From assembly GCF_014205055.1 (NCBI RefSeq), contig NZ_JACHMS010000001.1:8631285-8695284 (forward strand): a stretch of 64,000 nucleotides of DNA, given 5' to 3'. The first letter of the stretch is position 1; each line of letters begins with the position of its first letter. The stretch comes from Streptomyces luteogriseus. Its GTDB lineage: Bacteria > Actinomycetota > Actinomycetes > Streptomycetales > Streptomycetaceae. The position numbers and the translations under genes are program-made. Of the stretch, positions 27,241 to 39,400 are shown in pieces. The notes under the pieces are model-generated. The model searched no databases and had not been told where the DNA came from. It worked only from the letters and a program-made list of their open reading frames with translations.

Positions 27241-30200
27241 TGATTCCTCTGTCTTTTTCCCAGCGTCGGCTCTGGTTCCTCAACCGGCTCGAGGGCGCCG
27301 CGGCCGCCACGTACAACCTGCCCGTCACGCTGCGTCTGACCGGCACCCTGGACCGGGACGCGCTCGCCGCCGCGCTGAGGGACGTCATGGAGCGCCACGA
27401 GTCGCTGCGCACGGTCTTCCCCGAGGGCCCCGACGGCACCCCGTACCAGCGCATCCTCGACACGGACCAGGCCTGGGCAGGGATGGACTCCGTGTCGACG
27501 GGCGAAGGCGAGGCGGAGCTCGCCGCCGCCGCGTCGGCCTTTCGGGGCGAGGGCTTCGACGTCACGGTCGACGCCCCCATGAGGGCACGCCTGTTCGTGC
27601 TGAGCGAGGACGAGCACCTCTTGGTGGTGGTGCTGCACCACATCGCCGGTGACGGCTGGTCGATGGCGCCGCTGGCGCGGGATGTGGCGGAGGCGTACGA
27701 GGCGCGGGTTGGTGGTGGCGCTACGGGCTGGGAGCCGCTGCCGGTGCAATACGCCGACTACGCGATGTGGCAGCGGGAGCTGCTGGGCGACGAGAACGAC
27801 CCCAACAGTCTGCTGAGCCGTCAAATCGCCTACTGGAAAGGTACCTTGACCGGTCTGCCGGAGCAGCTGGAGCTGCCCGTGGACCGCGCCAGGCCCGCCG
27901 TCGCGACATACCGGGGCGACAACGTCGAGTTCACGCTGGACGCCGCCGTGCACCGTGGTCTCGCCGCCCTGGCGGGGGAGTCGGGTGCGAGTGTGTTCAT
28001 GGTGGTGCAGGCGGCGTTCGCGACGCTGCTGTCGCGGATGGGCGCGGGGACGGACATCCCGATCGGCACGCCCGTGGCCGGGCGCACGGACGAGGCGCTG
28101 GACGACCTGGTCGGCTTCTTCATCAACACGCTCGTGCTCCGGACGGACCTCTCCGGCAACCCGACGTTCCGTCAACTGATCGATCGTGTACGCGAGGTGG
28201 ACCTCGACGCCTATGCACACCAGGACGTCCCCTTCGAGCACCTGGTCGAGGTGCTCAACCCGGCCCGGTCCATGTCGCGCCACCCGCTCTTCCAGGTGGC
28301 GCTGGCGTTCCAGAACCAGAGCAGGCCCGATCTCCAGCTGCCCGGCGTCGCGCTGAGCGTCGAGCCGAACGACAGCGCCGCTGCGAAGTTCGACCTCTCG
28401 CTGGGGCTCTCCGAGCGGTTCGACGGTGACGGTATGCCGGCGGGCCTGGAGGGTGGTTTCGAGTTCGCCACGGATCTGTTCGACCGGGTGACGGTCGAGG
28501 GATTGGTGGAGCGGTTCGGGCGGCTGCTGTCCGCCGTGGTCGCCGACTCTGACCGCCCGGTCTGGGAGCTGGAGATCCTGTCCGGCGCGGAGCGCGATGG
28601 CCTGTTGTCGGGTTGGCAGGGGGAGCGGGTTGAGGTTCCGTGGGTGTCGTTGCCGGTGGCGTTCGAGGAGCAGGTGGCGCGGACGCCTAAGGCGACGGCG
28701 GTGCTGTTCGAGGACGTTCAGCTGTCGTATGCGGAGCTGAATGCGCGGGCGAATCGTCTGGCCCGAGTTTTGGCGGGTCGGGGTGTGGGGCCTGAGGGTC
28801 TGGTGGCGTTGGTGCTGCCGCGGTCGCCGGAGTTGTTGGTGGCGATGCTGGCGGTGTTGAAGGCGGGTGCTGCGTACGTTCCGGTGGATCCGAAGTACCC
28901 GGCCGAGCGCATTGCGTACGTCCTGGGTGATGCCGCCCCCGCCGTGGTGATCACCGACGCGTCCGTACGAAGCGTCGTGCCGGAGAACCACCAGGTGCTG
29001 CTCCTTGAGGACCTAGCGGATGCGGTGGCTTTGGAGTCGGGTGCGGATGTCCGGGATGAGGAGCGGAGCTGTGCCCTGTCGCCGTCGCACCCGGCGTATG
29101 TGATCTATACGTCGGGTTCGTCGGGTCGGCCGAAGGGTGTGGTGGTCGGGCATGCGGGTGTGGTGAATCTGGCCCGGGATCACATCATGCGGCTGGGGGT
29201 GGACGGCGGGAGCCGGTTGTTGCAGTTTGCGTCGCCGAGCTTTGACGCTGCGGTGGCGGACATCTGGCCGGCGTGGCTGGCCGGTGCGGCGCTGGTGCTG
29301 GGGTCGGCGGAGCGGCTGGTTCCGGGTGCACAACTCTCGGAGTTGATATCGGAGTTCGGGGTGACGCATGCGACGCTGCCGCCGGCGACGTTGCCGGTGC
29401 TGGGGGAGTCCGGCGGGCTTCCGTCGGGGTTGACGCTGGTGGTGGCGGGTGAGGCGTGTTCGGCGGAGGTGGCCCGCACATGGTCGCGTGGGCGTCGGAT
29501 GGTGAACATTTACGGTCCGACCGAGGCGACGGTGGCGTCCACGTCCAGTGAGCCGCTGACGCCAGACATGACCGGTGTGCCGCCGATCGGGCGGCCGGTG
29601 TGGAACACCCGCGCCTATGTCCTGGACGACCGCCTGCGTCCCGTCCCCGCAGGCGTCCCCGGCGAGCTGTACCTGGCGGGCGCGCAACTGGCCCGCGGCT
29701 ACCTGAACCGTCAGGCTCTGACGGCGGAGCGGTTCGTGCCGGACCCGTTCGCGGGCCCGGGGGAGCGGATGTACCGGACCGGCGACGTGGTGCGCCGCCG
29801 CCGCGACGGCCAGCTCGAATACGTCGGGCGGGCGGACGAGCAGGTCAAGGTCCGCGGCTTCCGCATTGAACTGGGCGAGATCGAGGCGGCGCTGCTGTCC
29901 CACCCCGAGGTCGCTCAGACCACGGTGATGGCCCGTGAGGACCGTCCGGGCGACAAACGCCTGGTCGCCTACGTCGTGCCGGTGACGTCGGGTGCCACCG
30001 TTGAACCGGGCCAGATCCGGCAGTACGTAGGTGAGCTGCTGCCCGAGTTCATGGTCCCGGCCGCCGTGGTCACCCTGCCCGAGCTGCCCCTGACCGCCCA
30101 CCGCAAGGTCGATCGGCGCGCCCTGCCCGCCCCCGACTACGCGACGGTCGTGGCCTTCCGTGCCCCGCGCACGGAACGTGAACGCGCCCTGTGCGAGATC

Positions 30201-30410
30201 TTCGCCGAGGTGCTTGGCGCGGACCGCGTCGGCATCGACGACAGCTTCTTCGACCTCGGCGGGCACTCCCTGCTCGCCACCCGCGTCATCAGCCGCATCC
30301 GCACCGTCCTGAACGTCGAACTGCCGCTGCGTGCCCTCTTCGAAGGCCCGACCGTGCTCCAACTGGCGGGCCGGGTCGAGGACGCCGCAGCCGCCCGTGC
30401 CGCGCTGACA
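27240..30410 (+). other. Module 6: C-A-T, A code DAATVAIVAK
   Basis: C6 starts at the second residue of the protein and has HHIAGDG near 27640. A6 has TSGSSGRPKG, FDAAVAD (29241), ATLPPA, VAGEA and IYGPTEATVA. The A10 lysine is in HRKVDRR rather than NGK. The T278/V299/A301 pattern is reminiscent of aromatic-type pockets, a weak call. Carrier serine codon 30267. Confidence 0.78.
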
Positions 30411-33400
30411 CCTCGGCCGCGCCCCGCGGAGATCCCCCTGTCACCCGCCCAGCGCGGGCTCTGGCTCCTGAACCGCATCCAGGGACCGGCGTCGGGCACG
30501 TACAACGTGCCCATCGCGCTCCGCCTCTCCGGCGAGCTGAACAGGGAGGTGCTCGGACTCGCGCTCCAGGACGTCGTCGCACGGCACGAGAGCCTGCGGA
30601 CGCTCCTCCTGGAGAACGCGGAAGGCACTCCGTACCAGAAGATCGTGGCCCCCGAAGAGGTCAGCCTGCCCCTGCCCGTCGCGGAGATCGCCGAAGCGGA
30701 GGTCCGGACGGCCGTCGCGGCCGTGGCGAACCAGGGCTTCGACCTGAGCGCCGAGATCCCCTTCCGGGCCCGGCTCTTCGCGCTGGGCGAGGACCAGCAC
30801 GTCCTCGTGGTCGTCTTGCACCACGTCGCTGGCGACGGCTGGTCGATGGCGCCGCTGGGGCGGGACGTGGCGGCGGCGTACGAGGCGCGGGCGGCCGGCG
30901 GGGCTCCGGAGTGGGCGCCGCTGCCGGTGCAGTACGCGGACTACGCACTGTGGCAGCGGGAGCTGCTGGGCGACGAGAACGACCACGACAGCCTGCTCGG
31001 TCAGCAGCTCGCGTACTGGACGAACCAACTGGCATTCCTGCCCGAGCAGTTGGAGCTTCCGACCGACCGGCCCCGCCCGGCGGTGGCCTCGCACCGTGGC
31101 GACCGGTTGGTCTTCGAGGTGGGCGCGGAGATCCACCAGGGCCTGGTCGACCTTGCGCGCGAGTCGGGTGCGAGTGTGTTCATGGTGGTGCAGGCGGCGT
31201 TCGCCGCGCTGTTGTCGCGGCTCGGAGCCGGGACGGACATCGCGATCGGCTCGCCGATCGCCGGCCGTACGGACGAGGCGCTGGACGATCTGGTCGGCTT
31301 CTTCATCAACACCCTAGTGCTGCGTACCGATCTGTCCGGTGACCCGACGTTCCGTCAGCTGGTGGAGCGGGTCCGCGAGTCGGACCTGGCCGCGTACGCG
31401 CACCAGGACGTGCCCTTTGAGCACCTCGTCGAGATCCTCAACCCTGAGCGGTCGCTGTCCCGCCACCCGCTGTTCCAGGTGATGCTGACCTTCCAGAACA
31501 ACGAGCAGGCCGAGTTCCGGCTCCCCGGGCTGACCTTCACGAGCGAGTCGACGGGGGACGGCGCCGCGAAGTTCGACCTCCAACTGGGCGTGCACGAGCA
31601 GCACGGGGACGACGGCGGCCCGGCGGGGCTCGTCGGTGCCTTCGAGTTCGCCACGGATCTGTTCGACCGGGTGACGGTCGAGGGATTGGTGGAGCGGTTC
31701 AGCCGTGTGCTGGCCGCGGTGGTGGCGGATCCCGAGTGCCACGTCGGGGAGCTGGAGGTCCTCTCCGCCCAGGAGCGCGGGGAGTTGCTGTCGGGTTGGC
31801 AGGGGGAGCGGGTTGAGGTTCCGTGGGTGTCGTTGCCGGTGGTGTTCGAGGAGCAGGTGGCGCGGACGCCTAAGGCGACGGCGGTGCTGTTCGAGGACGT
31901 TCAGCTGTCGTATGCGGAGCTGAATGCGCGGGCGAATCGTCTGGCCCGAGTTTTGGCGGGTCGGGGTGTGGGGCCTGAGGGTCTGGTGGCGTTGGTGCTG
32001 CCGCGGTCGCCGGAGTTGTTGGTGGCGATGCTGGCGGTGTTGAAGGCGGGTGCTGCGTACGTTCCGGTGGATCCGAAGTACCCGGCGGAGCGCATCGCGT
32101 ACATGCTCGGCGACGCCCGCCCCGCGGTGACGTTGACCTCGCAGGCCGTCTCCAATGTCGTACCAAATGGGTTGAACAGCCTGGTCCTTGAGGACCTAGC
32201 GGATGCGGTGGCTTTGGAGTCGGGTGCGGATGTCCGGGATGAGGAGCGGAGCTGTGCCCTGTCGCCGTCGCACCCGGCGTATGTGATCTATACGTCGGGT
32301 TCGTCGGGTCGGCCGAAGGGTGTGGTGGTCGGTCATGCGGGTGTGGTGAATCTGGCCCGGGATCACATCATGCGGCTGGGGGTGGACGGCGGGAGCCGGT
32401 TGTTGCAGTTTGCGTCGCCGAGTTTTGATGCGGCGGTGGCGGATGTGTGGCCGGCGTGGCTGGCCGGTGCGGCGCTGGTGCTGGGGTCGGCGGAGCGGCT
32501 GGTTCCGGGTGCACAACTCTCGGAGTTGATATCGGAGTTCGGGGTGACGCATGCGACGCTGCCGCCGGCGACGTTGCCGGTGCTGGGGGAGTCCGGCGGG
32601 CTTCCGTCGGGGTTGACGCTAGTGGTGGCGGGTGAGGCGTGTTCGGCGGAGGTGGCTCGTACGTGGTCGCGTAATCGCCGGATGGTCAACATCTACGGTC
32701 CGACCGAGGCGACGGTGGCGTCCACGTCCAGTGAGCCGCTGACGCCAGACATGACCGGCGTGCCGCCGATCGGGCGGCCGGTGTGGAACACCCGCGCCTA
32801 TGTGCTGGACGCGTCGTTGCGGCCAGTGCCAACCGGAGTGGCCGGTGAACTGTATTTGTCCGGCGCACAGTTGGCGCGTGGCTATCTGAACCGTCCCGCG
32901 CTGACGGCGGAGCGTTTTATCCCCGACCCGTTCGCGGGGGCGGGGGTGCGGATGTACCGGACGGGTGACGTGGTGCGCCGCCGCTGCGACGGTCAGCTCG
33001 AATACGTCGGGCGGGCGGACGAGCAGGTCAAGGTCCGCGGCTTCCGCATTGAACTGGGCGAGATCGAGGCGGCGCTGCTGTCCCACCCCGAGGTCGCTCA
33101 GACCACGGTGATGGCCCGTGAGGACCGTCCGGGCGACAAACGCCTGGTCGCCTACGTCGTGCCGGTGACGTCGGGTGCCACCGTTGAACCGGGCCAGATC
33201 CGGCAGTACGTAGGTGAGCTGCTGCCCGAGTTCATGGTCCCGGCCGCCGTGGTCACCCTGCCCGAGCTGCCCCTGACCGCCCACCGCAAGGTCGATCGGC
33301 GTGCCCTGCCCGCCCCCGACTACGTCGAGGCGCGGCGCGTACGTGGCCCGCGTGACGCCCGCGAGGAAGTCTTGTGCGCGGTCTTCGCCGAGGTGCTCGG

Positions 33401-36400
33401 CGTGGAGCGGGTCGGTATCGACGACAGCTTCTTCGAACTGGGCGGCCACTCGCTGCACGCCACCCGTGTGATCAGCCGCATCCGTGCGGTGTTCGGCATG
33501 GAGGTCCCGCCCCGCGCGATGTTCGAGGCGCCGACCGTCGCGCAGCTGATCGCGCGCATGGCAGACGCGCAGGGCGCCCGCACGGCGCTGGTCCCGGCGC
33601 GCCGCCCCGCGAAGATCCCGCTGTCGTTCGCGCAGCGCCGCCTGTGGTTCCTCAACCGCTTCGAGGGCCCTGAGTCCGTCACGTACAACATGCCCATCGC
33701 CCTGCGGCTCACCGGCCCGCTGGACCGCGACGCCCTGCGCGCGGCCCTGTCCGACGTCGTCGTGCGCCATGAGTCGCTGCGCACGGTCTTCCCCGAGGGC
33801 GAGGACGGCGTGCCGGTCCAGCGTGTCCTCGACGCGACGGACTACATGGTGGAGATGCCGGTACGGCAGATCGGCGAGGAGGAGGTCCCGGAAGCGATCG
33901 CCCAGGCCGCGCGGCACGGGTTCGACCTGACCGCCGAAACCCCCTTGCGCGCATCGCTGTTCGGACTCAGCGACACCACGCACGTCCTGGTCGTCGTCCT
34001 GCACCACATCACGGGCGACGGCTGGTCGATGGCACCGCTGGCCCGTGACGTCGCGCTGGCCTACGAGGCACGCACCGCGGGCCGCACTCCGGGTTGGGAG
34101 CCGCTGCCTGTGCAGTACGCGGACTACGCACTGTGGCAGCAGGACGTACTCGGCGACGAGTCCGACCCCGACAGCATGATCAGCCGTCAGCTCACCTACT
34201 GGAAGCAGCAACTATCCGCTCTGCCAGAGCAGTTGGAGTTGCCGGCGGACCGCCCCCGCCCGGCGGTCACCTCGCATCGTGGCGGCGCCGTCCCGGTGGC
34301 CGTCGACGCGGAACTGCACCAGGGCCTCGTCCGCCTTGCGCGCGAGTCGGGTGCGAGTGTGTTCATGGTGGTGCGGGCGGCGTTCGCGGCACTGTTGTCG
34401 CGGATGGGCGCGGGGACGGACATCCCGATCGGTACGCCGATCGCGGGGCGTACGGATGAGGCGCTGGACGATTTGGTCGGGTTCTTCGTGAACACGCTGG
34501 TGCTGCGGACGGATCTGTCAGGTGATCCGACGTTCCGTGAGCTGGTGGAGCGGGTGCGGGAGACGGACCTGGCGGCGTACGCGCACCAGGATGTGCCGTT
34601 CGAGCACTTGGTGGAGGTCCTCAATCCGGAACGCTCGATGTCGCGTCACCCGCTGTTCCAGGTGATGCTCGCCTTCCAGAACAACGACCAGGCCGAACTC
34701 CGTCTGCCGCAGCTCACGCTCACCAGCGAGATGACGGAGACGAGGTCGTCCAAGTTCGACCTGATTCTGAACATTACCGAGCTGCGCGATGCCCACGGCG
34801 AGCCCGCGGGTCTGGCAGGAGTCCTGGAGTTTTCCACCGACCTGTTCGACCGGCGGACGGCTGTGGGGCTGGTGGAGCGGTTCGGTCGTGTGCTGGCCGC
34901 GGCGGTGGCCGATGCCGACTGCCCGGTGGGCGAGCTGGAGGTGCTGTCGGAGGCTGAGCGGCGTGAGCTGCTGGAGGTTCGCAATGCGACCGGGGTTGAG
35001 ATTCCGTGGGTGTCGTTGCCGGAGGGTTTTGAGCGGCAGGTGGCGCGGACGCCTGGGGCGACGGCGGTGGTGTTCGAGGACATTCAGCTCACCTACGCGG
35101 AGCTGAATGCGCGGGCGAATCGTCTGGCGCGTGTGCTGGTGGAGAAGGGTGCTGGTCCGGAGCGTGTGGTGGCGTTGATGCTGCCGCGTTCGGAGCGGTT
35201 GCCGGTGGCTTTGCTGGCGGTGGTGAAGTCGGGGGCGGCGTATGTGCCTGTGGACCCGGCCTTCCCGGCGGACAGGGTCGCGTACATGTTCCAGGATGCG
35301 GATCCGGTGGCGGTGGTGTCGGCCGGGGCGCTGGACGAGGCGGTGCTGGGGGGCCGGGCGCAGGTGGTACTGGACGAGCCCACGACCCAGGCGCTCGCCG
35401 GGGCCTCGGACGCGTACGCGGATGCCGATCTGTCCGATGCGGAGCGCGGTGGTGTGCTTCTGCGGCCCGAGCACCCGGTGTACGTGATGTACACCTCCGG
35501 ATCGACGGGACGCCCGAAGGGTGTGGTGTTCCCGGCGGGCGCGATGGTGAACCTGCTGGCCTGGCACGCCCAGGTGCTCCCCGGCGGAGCGGGACGACGC
35601 ACAGGCCAGTTCGCCGCCCTGGGCTTTGATGCGGCGGCACACGAGATGTTCTCGGCGCTGTGGTCGGGCAAGACGCTGATGGTGCCGCGTGACGAGACTC
35701 GGCGGGGCGCGGCGGAGCTGGTCCGCTGGTTCGCCCAGCACGAGGTGGGCGAGCTGTTCGCTCCGATGCCGATGGTGGAGGCGGTCGCCGAGGCGGCGGC
35801 TGAACTCGGCGTGGGCCTGCCTGGGTTGACGGATGTGGCGCAGGCCGGTGAGGCGCTGGCGTTGCATGGTGCGGTGCGGGAGTTCTTCGCGTCGGTGCCG
35901 GGGCGGCGGGTGCACAACTACTACGGCCCCACAGAAACCCATGTCGTCACGGCACTCTCCCTGGAGGGTGATCCGGCGGAGTGGCCTGTGCTGCCGTCGA
36001 TCGGCACCCCGGTGGCCAACAGCCGCGTCTACGTACTGGACGAGTCGTTGCGCCCGGTCCCGGTCGGCGTAGCCGGTGAGCTCTACCTGGCCGGCGCACA
36101 ACTGGCCCGCGGCTACCTCAACCGCCCGGCCCTAACAGCCGAGCGGTTCACCGCCGACCCGTTCGCGGGTCCGGGTGAACGCATGTACCGCTCCGGTGAC
36201 CTGGCCCGCTGGCGTGCCGACGGCACGGTCGAGTTCCTGGGCCGCGCCGACTTCCAGGTCAAGATCCGCGGCTTCCGCGTGGAACTCGGCGAGGTCGAAG
36301 CAGTCGTCGCCTCGCACCCGGATGTCGCCCAGGTCGTGGTCGTGGCCCGCGAGGACCAGCCCGGCGGCAAACGCCTCGTCGCCTACGTCGTGCCCCGCGA

Positions 36401-39400
36401 AGGCGAAAAGGCCGACGCCGCCGACCTACGCCGCTTCCTGAGCGGCCGTCTGCCGGAGTTCATGGTCCCGGCCGCGATCGTGGCCCTGGACGCGCTGCCG
36501 CTGACGGCGAACGGCAAGCTGGACCGCCGTGCCCTGCCCGCCCCCGAGTACGGGGCGGTCGGTGTGGGCCGTGGTCCGCGTAACGGCCACGAGCAGGTGC
36601 TGTGCGCGGCCTTCGCCGAGGTGCTCGGCGTGGAGAAGGTCGGGATCGACGACGGCTTCTTCGACCTGGGTGGCCATTCCCTGCTGGCGACCCGGCTGAT
36701 CAGCCGCATCCGCACCCGCCTGGGCGTGGAACTGCCTCTGCGCACGCTCTTCGAGGGGCCCACGGTGGTCCAGCTCGCCGAGCGCGTGGCGCAGGCGGGC
36801 GCGGCCCGCACCGCGCTCGTGGCGATGGAGCGCCCGGCCGAGGTCCCGCTGTCGTTCGCCCAGCGTCGGCTGTGGTTCCTGAACCGTCTGGAGGGCGAGG
36901 CGTCATCGACGTACAACCTCCCGATCGCCCTGCGTCTGGCCGGAACTCTGGACCGTGATGCCCTCGCCGCGGCTCTGCGCGATGTCATCACCCGCCACGA
37001 ACCGCTGCGGACCGTCTTCCCCGAGGGAGCCGACGGCACCCCGTACCAGGCGGTCGTCGACCCCGAGCAGGCATCCGTGCGCCTGGTGGTCACCAGTGTG
37101 TCGGAGGGGAACCTGCCGTCGCTGGTGACAGCCGAGGTCTCGCGCGGCTTCGACCTGACAGTCGATCTGCCGGTGCGGACACGGCTGTTCGCCGTAGACG
37201 ACGCCGCTCACGTCCTCGTCGTGGTACTGCACCACATCGCCGGTGACGGCTGGTCGATGGCGCCGCTGGCGCGGGATCTGGCGGAGGCGTACGAGGCACG
37301 GAGCGCCGACCGCGCTCCGGAGTGGACGCCGCTGCCGGTGCAGTACGCCGACTACGCGCTGTGGCAGCGCGAGCTGCTCGGCGACGAGTCCGACCCGGAC
37401 AGCCTGCTCGGCCGGCAGATCACTTACTGGCAGACCCAACTGGCCGATCTGCCCGAGCAGTTGGACCTGCCAACGGACCGTCGACGCCCCGCCGTCGCCT
37501 CCTATCGTGGCGACAGCATGGCGTTCACGCTGGACGCGGAGCTGCACGGCCGTCTCGCCGGGCTGGCCCGCGAGTCCGGCGCGAGTGTGTTCATGGTGGT
37601 GCAGGCGGCGTTCGCGGCCCTGCTGTCGCGGGTGGGCGCGGGGACGGACATCCCGATCGGCACGCCCGTGGCGGGTCGCACGGACGAGGCCCTGGACGAC
37701 CTCGTGGGCTTCTTCGTGAACACCCTCGTCCTTCGCACCGACCTCTCCGGCGACCCCACCTTCCGTGAGCTGATCGACCGCGTCCGCGAGACAGATCTGG
37801 CGGCCTACGCGAACCAGGACGTGCCCTTCGAGCACCTCGTCGAAGTTCTCAACCCGGTCCGCTCCATGGCCAGGAACCCTCTCTTCCAAGTGGCTCTGGC
37901 CTTCCAGAACCAGGACCAGCCCGATCTCCAGCTGCCCGGCCTCTCGCTGAGCACGGAGCAGAGCGACGGCGCCGCTGCGAAGTTCGACCTTTCAGTGGGG
38001 CTGACAGAGCGGTTCGACGGTGAGGGTGCGCCGGCCGGTCTGGTGGGCGGTTTCGAGTTCGCCACGGATCTGTTCGACCGGGTGACGGTCGAGGGGATCG
38101 CCGAGCGCTTTGGGCGGCTGCTGTCCAACGCGGTGACCGACCCCGACCGACCGGTCGGCGAGCTGGAGGTCCTGTCCTCTTCCGAGCGCGGGGAGTTGCT
38201 GTCGGGTTGGCAGGGGGAGCGGGTTGAGGTTCCGTGGGTGTCGTTGCCGGTGGCGTTCGAGGAGCAGGTGGCGCGGACGCCGGAGGCGACGGCCGTGCTC
38301 TTCCAGGACGTCGACCTCACCTACGCCGAGCTGAACACACGGGCGAACCGCCTCGCCCGAGTCCTGATCAGCCGGGGTGTGGGGCCTGAGGGTCTGGTGG
38401 CGTTGGTGTTGCCGCGGTCGCCGGAGTTGTTGGTGGCGTTGCTGGCGGTGTTGAAGGCGGGTGCCGCGTACGTTCCGGTGGATCCGCAGTACCCGGCGGA
38501 GCGCATCGCGTACGTCCTTGCGGACGCCGCCCCCGCAGTGGTGATCACCGACGCGTCCGTACGTGCCGTCGTGCCGGAGAACTGCCAGATGCTCCTCCTG
38601 GAGGACGTCGCAGATGCGGTGGTGTCCGAGTCCGGTGCGGATCTGGTGGAGGGGGAGCGGTGTGCCGCGCTGCGGCCCGATCACCCGGCGTATGTGATCT
38701 ATACGTCGGGTTCGTCGGGTCGGCCGAAGGGTGTGGTGGTCGGGCATGCGGGTGTGGTGAATCTGGCCCGGGATCACATCATGCGGCTGGGGGTGGACGG
38801 CGGGAGCCGGTTGTTGCAGTTCGCGTCGCCGAGCTTTGACGCTGCGGTGGCGGACATCTGGCCGGCGTGGCTGGCCGGTGCGGCTCTCGTGCTGGGGTCG
38901 GCGGAGCGGCTGGTCCCGGGTGCACAACTCTCGGATCTCATCTCGGAGTTCGGGGTGACGCATGCGACGCTGCCGCCGGCGACGTTGCCGGTGCTGGGGG
39001 AGTCCGGCGGGCTTCCGTCGGGGTTGACGCTGGTGGTGGCGGGTGAGGCGTGTTCGGCGGAGGTGGCCCGCACATGGTCGCGTGGGCGTCGGATGGTGAA
39101 CATTTACGGTCCGACCGAGGCGACGGTGGCGTCCACGTCCAGTGAGCCGCTGACGCCAGACATGACCGGTGTGCCGCCGATCGGGCGGCCGGTGTGGAAC
39201 ACCCGCGCCTATGTCCTGGACGACCGCCTGCGTCCCGTCCCCGCAGGCGTCCCCGGCGAGCTGTACCTGGCGGGCGCGCAACTGGCCCGCGGCTACCTGA
39301 ACCGTCAGGCTCTGACGGCGGAGCGGTTCGTGCCGGACCCGTTCGCGGGCCCGGGGGAGCGGATGTACCGGACCGGCGACGTGGTGCGCCGCCGCCGCGA

